A stretch of 64,000 nucleotides of DNA from NCBI RefSeq assembly GCF_001831495.1, contig NZ_CP017689.1, positions 1,302,001-1,366,000 on the forward strand. The letters run 5' to 3'. Under the pieces are notes generated by a model, which searched no databases, had not been told where the DNA came from, and saw only the letters and a list, made by a program, of their open reading frames with translations. This DNA comes from Thalassotalea crassostreae (lineage in GTDB: Bacteria > Pseudomonadota > Gammaproteobacteria > Enterobacterales > Alteromonadaceae). Within the stretch, counting starts at the first letter, position 1. Each line of letters opens with the position of its first letter. This document shows positions 56,885 through 64,000 of this stretch, piece after piece. A program made the position numbers and the translations under genes.

Positions 56885-57693
56885 AATGTCACCTTCATCG
56901 CAACATCTGCCTTATACGTTAGAATGGTTGCACAAATGATAAGGTAAATGAGCAATTCAGCAATCTGTTGCGCTGCCCCTAAACAATCACCGGTGTAACC
57001 ACCTAAACGGCTGTTAAGCCACGCTTTAAAACCTTGTCTAAAGATAAATAAAACAAAAACAATAATGATGACCGTTTGCGGCGGTAAGAATACGCTTGGT
57101 AGGATGCCAATGATAAATAAAATCAACAGCTCTTTGCTTGACTGTCTTGCTGCGAGAGGCTTGCTTTTACTGAGTTCTTCGTCGCTGACATAATTCATGT
57201 CATAGATTAAACTCGCCGCTAACGCTCTTGAAAGAGGGTACGAGACAAGAACCGCTAGAACTAATAAGTTTTGCTGGGCTAGCTCGAAAAGTAAGATAAA
57301 TTTTAATGTTAAGGTCAGCATTAAAGTAATGGTGCCATAAGTGCCCAAGCGACTATCTTTCATAATCGATAATCGTTTCTCAACGGTAAGACCGCCGCCG
57401 ATTCCGTCAGCCATATCAGCCAAGCCGTCTTCATGAAAAGCGCCGGTGAGCATGACACTTGCAATCATCACCAGTAGCACCGAAGCACTCAGCGGTAATA
57501 CGCTGACACTTAGCTGATAAACGCCAACCACACAAAACGCTAGAACGATGCCAACTAAAGAAAAATAGCGACTGGATTGATTAAGTAACAGGGGCGAATA
57601 ATTTAAATTTCTCGGCACAGGTAGTCGACTAAAAAAACTTAGCGCTAAGAAAAATAAATTTAACTGATACTTAATATTCGTCATAACAGTCAT
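56881..57693 (-). CDS. cobS: Adenosylcobinamide-GDP ribazoletransferase CobS
   Basis: An integral membrane enzyme that joins GDP-cobinamide to alpha-ribazole. The metal site FHEDGLADMADGIGGG is intact, followed by MKDSRLGTYG. Several membrane helices run along the 270 residues. The start is 6 bases after cobT; a Met three codons on is also possible. Confidence 0.94.
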   Translation of the reverse strand: MTVMTNIKYQLNLFFLALSFFSRLPVPRNLNYSPLLLNQSSRYFSLVGIVLAFCVVGVYQLSVSVLPLSASVLLVMIASVMLTGAFHEDGLADMADGIGGGLTVEKRLSIMKDSRLGTYGTITLMLTLTLKFILLFELAQQNLLVLAVLVSYPLSRALAASLIYDMNYVSDEELSKSKPLAARQSSKELLILFIIGILPSVFLPPQTVIIIVFVLFIFRQGFKAWLNSRLGGYTGDCLGAAQQIAELLIYLIICATILTYKADVAMKVTL

Positions 57694-57699
57694 CAGCGG

Positions 57700-58752
57700 T
57701 TAAACCGTCACTCCCGCTTGCTCGAAACTTGCCATATCGTTGTAAAAATGAGTTGCGGCAACTAAAAGTGGTAACGCTAAAGCCGCGCCAGTACCTTCAC
57801 CCAATCTTAACTCAAGCTTTAATAATGGTGTCGCCGCAAGCTGCGCTAACATTAGTTGATGGCCAGACTCATTGGATTGATGAGCAAAAATTAGATATTG
57901 GCCAATATTTGGGTTTAGCTTTGTCGCGAGTAATGCCGCAGAACCGACAATAAAGCCATCAATCAGTACTGCTACTTTCTGCTCCGCTGCGGCTAAAATT
58001 GCACCGACCATTTGCACTATTTCAAAGCCGCCTAATTCTCTCATCAGATCCATTGGCTGTTGATTCTCAAGTCTTGCAACAGCGTCGGTAATCAATTTAG
58101 TTTTGTGCTGCAACTGCTGGTCATTAATACCGGTACCTTTACCGACGCATTCGGCTACTGGCGCATTACTTATTGCCGCTAATATTGCCGTTGCGCTGCT
58201 GGTATTACTGATACCCATTTCACCAAGTATAAGAAGCTCACAGCCATCATTGATTTGTGCCAAAGCAATTTTTTTACCATATTCTAAGCCTAGCTCAACT
58301 TGTTGCTCCGACATCGCTGCCGTTTTTGAAAAGTTATCTGTGCCACGACCAAGGCGTTGTTCTATAAATTGTGGGTTTTGTAGTTTAATTTGCTCGTCGA
58401 TTGGCTCAATGATGCCTGCATCAATTACTTTTAAATCAATATTGTTGGCGCGGCAAAAACAATTAATCGCAGCGCCACCATTGATAAAGTTCAAAACCAT
58501 TTGTCTAGTAACGTCACTTGGCGCAATGCTAATACCTTCTTCACTAATGCCATGATCGCCGGCAAACACTAGGGCAGTTGGTTTGCTTATAGATAATTTT
58601 CGCGCCAACGCGTTTTGTCGATTCGATTGAATCAAAGCCAATTGCATCGCCAACGCTTCCAGTTGACCGAGAGCTCCTAAAGGCTTGGTTTTTTGGTCGA
58701 TAATCGCGACGATTTGATCTTTGTATTTGGTATTTAATTGGTCGATAGTCAT
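57700..58752 (-). CDS. cobT: Nicotinate-nucleotide-dimethylbenzimidazole phosphoribosyltransferase CobT
   Basis: CobT makes alpha-ribazole phosphate from dimethylbenzimidazole. The ATG at 58752 gives the usual start (MTIDQLNTKYKDQI, then KTKPLGALGQLE). A longer frame running back into btuC is an artefact. The catalytic Glu is in RLGEGTGAALALPLL at the end, and GEMGISNTSSATAIL is the conserved middle. 350 residues fits. It starts 12 bases after btuC. Confidence 0.95.
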   Translation of the reverse strand: MTIDQLNTKYKDQIVAIIDQKTKPLGALGQLEALAMQLALIQSNRQNALARKLSISKPTALVFAGDHGISEEGISIAPSDVTRQMVLNFINGGAAINCFCRANNIDLKVIDAGIIEPIDEQIKLQNPQFIEQRLGRGTDNFSKTAAMSEQQVELGLEYGKKIALAQINDGCELLILGEMGISNTSSATAILAAISNAPVAECVGKGTGINDQQLQHKTKLITDAVARLENQQPMDLMRELGGFEIVQMVGAILAAAEQKVAVLIDGFIVGSAALLATKLNPNIGQYLIFAHQSNESGHQLMLAQLAATPLLKLELRLGEGTGAALALPLLVAATHFYNDMASFEQAGVTV

Positions 58753-58763
58753 GTTTGTGATCT

Positions 58764-59750
58764 TTACATTTTGCGCATTAATAATAAGAAGAAAATACTG
58801 CCCATGGCAGAGGTAATAACACCGATAGGAATTTCCTGACCATCTAACGCAATACGGGCAACAACGTCCACCCAAACTAGGAAGCAGCCACCGAGTAATC
58901 CTGAGCCAATGAGTAACCGGCTGGTAGTAATGCCGACAAAAGAGCGTACGATATGTGGGATCATCAGGCCAACAAAACCTATACCGCCGCAATAGGAAAC
59001 AATCACTGCTGTACTAGCCGCACAAATAACTAAAACAATGATACGTAAACGGGCGACTTTAACGCCAAGGGTGCGAGCACTTTCATCGCTAAGCAGCAGA
59101 GCATCAAGCTGTCTTGCGACACTAAACGCAATCAATGTTGAAACTAACACCACTGGAAATATCCACATCAATGCGGTGTTATCGGCGCGAGTTAATGAAC
59201 CCATCAACCAAAATATCACCCGGTTTGAGGAGAATGCTTCACCCATATAGAGAATAAAACTGGTGATCGAGCTTAATAAAAATGACACTGCAACACCGGC
59301 AAGCAAAAGATGAGAAACCCTGCGCCAGTTGTTGTTAACGACCACGGCTAGCACCAAAGCAACGGCGGCTAAAGCGCCGACAAAGGATGCTAATGGCAGC
59401 GAAATATGGTGAATACTTTCCGGCAATAAAGTGGCTAACGTAGCACCAAGGCCAGCGCCAGCAACAATACCAAATAAGTACGGGTCGGCGAGCGGATTAC
59501 GAGTGACATTTTGCATCAACGCACCGGCAATCGCTAAACCAAAACCGGCTAAAAAGCCAAGCAGTACGCGGGGTAAACGAATGTCATATAAAATTGTTTG
59601 GTAAATCGGCTTTTCGCAACTTTCAGTTAAACATTGCCATACAGCGCGATGATCGATTTCATTAACGCCAAAACCAATTGATAAAATGAATGTTGCTATG
59701 ACGATTGCTAGCAGCATTAACATTGAGTATCTATATTGCAAAGGCTTCAT
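58764..59750 (-). CDS. btuC: Cobalamin ABC transporter permease BtuC
   Basis: A FecCD-family permease with about ten membrane helices. The motifs RLPRVLLGFLAGFGLAIAG and NPLADPYLFGI are clear, and the coupling helix GGIGFVGLMIPHIVR is near the end. It has 328 residues and overlaps the ATP-binding gene by four bases. Confidence 0.93.
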   Translation of the reverse strand: MKPLQYRYSMLMLLAIVIATFILSIGFGVNEIDHRAVWQCLTESCEKPIYQTILYDIRLPRVLLGFLAGFGLAIAGALMQNVTRNPLADPYLFGIVAGAGLGATLATLLPESIHHISLPLASFVGALAAVALVLAVVVNNNWRRVSHLLLAGVAVSFLLSSITSFILYMGEAFSSNRVIFWLMGSLTRADNTALMWIFPVVLVSTLIAFSVARQLDALLLSDESARTLGVKVARLRIIVLVICAASTAVIVSYCGGIGFVGLMIPHIVRSFVGITTSRLLIGSGLLGGCFLVWVDVVARIALDGQEIPIGVITSAMGSIFFLLLMRKM

Positions 59751-60589
59751 TTTTTATCCTTAGCAATGGTTTTAGTTTGGGTATCTGTATCTGCATTGAT
59801 ATTTGGATTAATGGTGGCAAACGTGATGCGCGGTTTATCGGTAAACGGGTTTTTATCTACGGCGCAATCGAGAGCAAATACTTCTTTTAGAGTTTGCGCC
59901 GTCAAAACTCGCTCTGGAGAGGCATTTGCCACAACCTTACCTTGATTCATTAACACTAGTCTATCGCAGTATTCAGCGGCAAGGTTCAAATCATGAATGG
60001 TTAATAATAATGTGATATTTAAAGATTTAGCTAGTTTTAGAATTTGGTGTTGGTAATAGATATCTAAATGGTTAGTTGGCTCATCCATTATTAAAATATC
60101 TGCTGTTTGAACGACCGCTCTGGCGATCAATACACGTTGCTGCTCACCACCTGAAAGAGTACTGAAACTTTGATTTTTTTTATCGAGTAAGTCGACTTTA
60201 CTTAACGCATTTTTGATGATTTCAAGATCGGCATTGGTATCAGATTCAAAAAAACTTTTGTAGGGAATTAAACCCATGCGGACGATATCGATGACCGTTA
60301 AATTAAATACCGAGCTTGTGGTTTGACTGACAACCGCAATTTGTTTGGCAATGTCTCTCGCGTGAATTGACTTTAGACTTTTACCCTTAAGATAGACTGT
60401 ACCAGAAAAGTTTTGATACTCGCCATACAAACACTTTAATAACGACGTTTTACCGGCGCCATTAGGACCAACGATAGCTACAGTTTCGCCTTTCGATAAG
60501 TCGAAACCTATGTCACTAATAATGGTTTTATCCGCTACTTTCCAAGAAAGCTGCTGGGCTTTTAATACGGTATTTGTCATTCGCTGCAA
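59747..60589 (-). CDS. btuD: Cobalamin ABC transporter ATP-binding protein BtuD
   Basis: The ATPase for BtuC. Walker A is GPNGAGKTSLLK, the signature LSGGEQQRV, Walker B ILIMDEPTNHLD, and the switch His lies in LLTIHDLNL. The 280 residues include a C-terminal tail of about 30 residues. It is the first gene of the nine-gene cobalamin operon, about 190 bases after a riboswitch. Confidence 0.92.
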   Translation of the reverse strand: MQRMTNTVLKAQQLSWKVADKTIISDIGFDLSKGETVAIVGPNGAGKTSLLKCLYGEYQNFSGTVYLKGKSLKSIHARDIAKQIAVVSQTTSSVFNLTVIDIVRMGLIPYKSFFESDTNADLEIIKNALSKVDLLDKKNQSFSTLSGGEQQRVLIARAVVQTADILIMDEPTNHLDIYYQHQILKLAKSLNITLLLTIHDLNLAAEYCDRLVLMNQGKVVANASPERVLTAQTLKEVFALDCAVDKNPFTDKPRITFATINPNINADTDTQTKTIAKDKK

Positions 60590-60784
60590 TAGTTACTTAT
60601 GTGTCAGTTATGGTTCAGTTATGAATCATTGATGTGCAGGAATAAAGCAGAAGGGATGGCTAACCGATAAACTCTAATAAACAGCTTATCTTATCAGCAT
60701 AATCTTCTTCTCGCGTTACCCGCACGATTAAAACATTTACAACTGAATCGAGTAATTGGCAACTCATTTAGTTGTAACTAACAG

Positions 60785-60950
60785 ATGGCAGGTATCCTGG
60801 CTTATAGAGATAACCTTATTTAACCCTTCCCAAATGAGTGTTCATTCAGTGGTATGTTAAATAAGCCCTAATTACAGTTGCGGGAACAGCTGTGGAATAA
60901 ATAAAGATGAATCGTATATTAAGAGTCATCGATAACCACATTCCCTTTTA
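60785..60950 (-). promoter_or_regulatory. Cobalamin riboswitch of the btuDC-cob operon
   Basis: Minus-strand motifs are AAAAGGGAATGTGGTTATC at the start (from 60950), CTGTTCCCGCAACTGTAAT (60889-60871), CCACTGAAT, GGGAAGGGTT and AGCCAGGATACCTGCC near 60787. They are in the right order for a cobalamin aptamer. The operon starts at 60589. The stretch 60951-61160 has an imperfect 11-base repeat (GCATAGGTAGT-like) near 61110-61145. Confidence 0.95.
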
Positions 60951-61160
60951 AGTTAATGATTAAAATCAGAAACACCAAAAGTTATTGAGACTGATTGTAA
61001 CAACTTAATAACAGCATTAACACTGCTTAAGCAGTTAATTTATTGCGAATAAAATATATCAAAGAGGAAATGTTTATATGCACAGTCGATTTAGATTAAA
61101 TGACTAGATAGAGCATAGGTAGTGCAAAGATAGTGCATAGGTAGCGAGTGCAGGGCTAGG

Positions 61161-61778
61161 CTAGTTTTGACTGCTTAGCTTATCGACAGTAGCAGTGCAT
61201 GCGGTCAAAAATATACTCATAAAATACTCCACTTCAGGCATGTCACCGGTTAGCTGGTCGAGTTTGTTTTTTAAGTTTATTTCTACGTGCTGAAATTCAG
61301 GATTATTATGATTTATCTCATCGAGGGATTTGATATAGGCAACTAAGATATCGGCCGCTTTAACAATGGCTTTGTACTCATTATCAACGTGATCTTGCAC
61401 AATCAGTTCATCAAAAACATCACGAAATTCTTCGGGCAGAGATTCAATGCACTCTTTTTCTGCTAAGGTTTCAATTTTTTTAAATTCACGACTGATTTCA
61501 GCATTGGCATATTTCGTTGGGCTAACGACATCACCATAACGAGTTTCACTTGCTTCGTGATATAGCGCGATGGTCGCAGCGCGGTCGGCATTTAAATTGC
61601 CATTAAATTTTTTATTACGAATCACCGCAAGTAAATGGGCAACAATTGCGACTTGATGTGAATGCTCGGCAATGTTTTCAGATTTAACACAGTACATTAA
61701 CGCCCAACGTTTAATTAATGGCATGCGAAACATCCATGCTAAAAATGTACTTTGTTGGTTGTTGTTATTATCTGTCAT
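61161..61778 (-). CDS. yfbR: 5'-deoxynucleotidase YfbR
   Basis: An HD-domain phosphatase for deoxynucleoside 5'-monophosphates. Metal ligands are in AEHSHQVAIVAHLL and YHEASETRYGDVVSPTKYA. The 205 residues are typical. Its neighbour alaA is the same as in E. coli and relatives (yfbR-alaA). Confidence 0.93.
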   Translation of the reverse strand: MTDNNNNQQSTFLAWMFRMPLIKRWALMYCVKSENIAEHSHQVAIVAHLLAVIRNKKFNGNLNADRAATIALYHEASETRYGDVVSPTKYANAEISREFKKIETLAEKECIESLPEEFRDVFDELIVQDHVDNEYKAIVKAADILVAYIKSLDEINHNNPEFQHVEINLKNKLDQLTGDMPEVEYFMSIFLTACTATVDKLSSQN

Positions 61779-61858
61779 AGTTGCTCACATTGCGTTTTGT
61801 TACGTCAGGTTAAGGTGTTTGTAAAAGGCGCTTATTAAAGGTGTATGCTAAGCCTAGT

Positions 61859-63076
61859 TTATGATTGATTATAATGCTTGAAAAAATGCTCTAAGCGATT
61901 GATTGCTTGAATTAAATCTTCAGTGTGTGGCAAGAATACCAACCTAAAATAAATGCCTTCTTTTAGGTTAAATGCCGAGCCTTGCACTAACAATATTTTC
62001 TCTTGGCGTAAGATATCTAACACCATTTTTTCATCATCGGTAATACCGAGCTTTTCGCCGTCAACCTTAACAAATAAGTACATTGCACCTTTTGCTTTAT
62101 GACAGCTTAAGCCATCAATGTTATTGATCATCTTGTGGGCAATGTCTAATTGTGATTTTAAGCGGCCGCCGTCATTCACCAACTCATTAATACTTTGATA
62201 TCCACCTAAAGCGGTTTGTATTGCATGCTGACACGGAACATTCGCACAAAGTCTCATCGATGCTAACATAGTCAAACCGTCTAAATAACTTTGAGCTCTT
62301 AATAACGGACCGGTTAACATCATCCAACCGGCTCGAAAGCCAGCAATACGGTAATTTTTAGACAAGCCCCCCATAGTCACTACTAATACATCTTCAGTTA
62401 AACTTGCGGTAGGAGTATGAGTAGCGCCATCGTAAAGCACCTTATCGTAAATCTCGTCAGAAAAAACGATCAAGTTGTGTTCTTTCGCTAACTCTAATAC
62501 CTGTTGCAAGATCTCTTTTGGGTACACGGAGCCCGTTGGGTTATTTGGATTTATTAATACGATTGCTTTGGTTTTGTCGTTGATACTTGCACGGATATTG
62601 TCGATATCTGGATACCAAAAGTTTTCGTCATCACAACGATAATGCACCGGTGTACCGCCCGAAAGAGCAACGGCAGCAGTCCATAATGGATAATCAGGAG
62701 CAGGGATAAGCACTTCATCGCCACTATTTAACAATGCTTGCATTGCCATCACAATAAGCTCACTAACGCCATTGCCAATAAAGATATTATCAACGTTTAG
62801 GTTTTTTAAACCAAACTGTTGGTAGTACTGCATTACCGCAACACGAGCAGAATATATACCCTTAGATTCACTATAACCTTGCGCTGTTGGCAGGTTATGG
62901 ATCACGTCACGGAGAATATCATCCGGGGCCAAAAAACCAAATGGGGCAGGATTGCCGATATTTAGTTTTAAAATTTTATGGCCTTCTTCTTCTAATCGTC
63001 TAGCTTCTTCGGCAATTTGGCCGCGGATGTCGTAACAAACACCAGATAATTTTGCTGATTTTAGATATTCACTCAT
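61859..63076 (-). CDS. alaA: Glutamate-pyruvate aminotransferase AlaA
   Basis: A class I PLP aminotransferase making alanine from pyruvate. The PLP Lys is in GGLSKNYRIAGFRAGW. LINPNNPTGSVYPKE and FSDEIYDKVLYDGA are the cofactor-binding blocks. The 405 residues match AlaA. It has its own promoter region upstream. The 380-base gap 63077-63456 is AT-rich and shows only short imperfect TTTTATTG/TTAG repeats. Confidence 0.94.
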   Translation of the reverse strand: MSEYLKSAKLSGVCYDIRGQIAEEARRLEEEGHKILKLNIGNPAPFGFLAPDDILRDVIHNLPTAQGYSESKGIYSARVAVMQYYQQFGLKNLNVDNIFIGNGVSELIVMAMQALLNSGDEVLIPAPDYPLWTAAVALSGGTPVHYRCDDENFWYPDIDNIRASINDKTKAIVLINPNNPTGSVYPKEILQQVLELAKEHNLIVFSDEIYDKVLYDGATHTPTASLTEDVLVVTMGGLSKNYRIAGFRAGWMMLTGPLLRAQSYLDGLTMLASMRLCANVPCQHAIQTALGGYQSINELVNDGGRLKSQLDIAHKMINNIDGLSCHKAKGAMYLFVKVDGEKLGITDDEKMVLDILRQEKILLVQGSAFNLKEGIYFRLVFLPHTEDLIQAINRLEHFFKHYNQS

Positions 63077-63456
63077 TACATTACTGCTTATGGTTTTATT
63101 GTTAGTTTTATTGCTAATTTTATAGTTAGTGTTGATGTAGGCTTAGGTTTCTTAATTTGGAAAATTGTTTAGCTAATTTTCTGAACTTCTTTTTATATTT
63201 GAACAGTAATTTGTTCAAGCGATGAATAAAGAAAGAGCATAAAACCAGAGAACAAGCACTACATAGAATCCTAGCATACTTAAATCATAGACTTTTGAAA
63301 CACTTACTGACACTTTTTTTGTGAAATTTATCAACATTAGAGTTATAAATAATAACTAAACTTAGTTTATTTTGTATAAATGACGTTTTAAACGTTATTT
63401 TCGCCCGCCATAAGTGAATTCATTTGAGCACTTAAGGTTCAATGTGAGGGAGTATT

Positions 63457-64000
63457 ATGCCATTACCGTTATTATGGATTGGTGCAGCAATAGCCTCTGG
63501 GGTTGCTTTATCTGAAGTAGAATCGCGCCGTAAAAAGCAAGATCTGCGCCGAGCAAACACAACCGATATCGAAAGTCGTGGTAACAGTCATCGACATGAT
63601 AGCGGCGTTGCCAAGTACCCAACTGAAGTGTTTAGTAATGAAAAGTTAGCCATTGTCCGACCTGGCGCGGTTGTTTGTTGTGGGCTAGGCGGAATTTTAG
63701 AACATACCGGTATATTGATTGACGACGATACGATTGTTGAATTGCATGGCTCTGGTTTGATTAAAGCGATATCACCTGAACGATTTTTAAAAGAGCGCAG
63801 TGGTAGTGAAATATTTGTCGCCTGTGATTCGCAAGGGGAAGCGATTGCCGACGAATTAACTTGTCAGCGCGCAGTTAAACAAATATACACCTACCAAGAG
63901 TATGGTTTGATTGACAACAATTGCCATCGCTTTGTCTGGCAATGTATTAATGGACGCAATGACAAACTGACCAGTTTCCATGAGCTTAACAAAAATATAT
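63457..64000 (+). CDS. LRAT-like (lecithin retinol acyltransferase family) protein, partial
   Basis: The frame is open to the window end; 181 codons are seen. It starts with a hydrophobic segment (LPLLWIGAAIASGVALS) after GAGGGAG. The LRAT/NlpC-like domain begins at VRPGAVVCCGLGGILEHTGI, where His is the likely base, and includes IDNNCHRFVWQC, where Cys is the likely nucleophile. The family in bacteria includes acyltransferases or amidases on lipids and proteins. The C-terminal part lies outside the window. Confidence 0.75.
   Translation, partial: MPLPLLWIGAAIASGVALSEVESRRKKQDLRRANTTDIESRGNSHRHDSGVAKYPTEVFSNEKLAIVRPGAVVCCGLGGILEHTGILIDDDTIVELHGSGLIKAISPERFLKERSGSEIFVACDSQGEAIADELTCQRAVKQIYTYQEYGLIDNNCHRFVWQCINGRNDKLTSFHELNKNI

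Noticed and set aside
57700..58992. Longer CobT frame of 430 residues
   Set aside because: The extra N-terminal 80 residues lie antiparallel in frame inside btuC and look unlike CobT; the ATG at 58752 matches family starts.
1..64000. tRNA, rRNA, integrase or IS transposase genes
   Set aside because: None was recognised on either strand, so no attachment site or IS call is made.

Overview
The window looks like the chromosome of a low-GC marine gammaproteobacterium of the Alteromonadales, most like Colwellia or Thalassotalea. This is inferred from gene content: ppk1-ppx, yfbR-alaA, astB, oligopeptidase B, a CSD-DUF1294 protein, a TackOD1/GT2/HlyD operon and B12 riboswitches. No rRNA or tRNA gene was seen, so the genus is not certain.

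Bases 1 to about 13,400 hold most of a dpd cluster, the system that puts 7-deazaguanine derivatives into DNA. A plus-strand operon enters from the left edge: the C-terminal part of helicase DpdJ, PLD-like DpdK and a large DpdD-like protein. Converging on it is a minus-strand operon queD-dpdC-dpdA-dpdB-queC. Diverging from queD are a 65-residue unknown, folE and a 473-residue zinc-finger protein. FolE, QueD and QueC make preQ0 (QueE is not in the window). DpdA (TGT-like) with DpdB should put it into DNA, and DpdC should convert it there. DpdJ, DpdK and DpdD are the likely restriction side.

Bases 13,500 to 20,400 are accessory DNA with several poorly described proteins. There is a two-gene unit of an N-formylglutamate-amidohydrolase-like enzyme and a CxxC protein, then a structured intergenic element. 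Next come a coiled-coil/membrane protein with a nuclease-like C-terminus, a two-gene PD-(D/E)XK unit, and a protein with two retropepsin-like lobes. This stretch is the best place for an undescribed system. A TacA-TacT toxin-antitoxin pair with a double palindromic operator follows at 21.3-22.1 kb.

Bases 22,000 to 44,300 are mostly housekeeping or conserved genes: a secreted HNH nuclease, a TolB/TPR membrane protein, a SPOR protein, a DUF748 protein, lipoprotein oligopeptidase B, a small zinc-ribbon protein, ppx-ppk1, a flavin monooxygenase, and an exopolysaccharide-type operon (TackOD1 with degenerate GGDEF, GT2, HlyD).

Bases 44,300 to 50,000 carry a GNAT gene, ilvIH with a clear leader peptide and attenuator, astB and a threonine aldolase. 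Two long perfect palindromes sharing a GGGTCAGA core lie in gene gaps here. Bases 50,200 to 61,000 are a cobalamin regulon: btuB behind one B12 riboswitch, and the operon btuD-btuC-cobT-cobS-cobU-cobC-cobQ-cobO-btuF behind another. The window ends with yfbR, alaA and the start of an LRAT-like gene.
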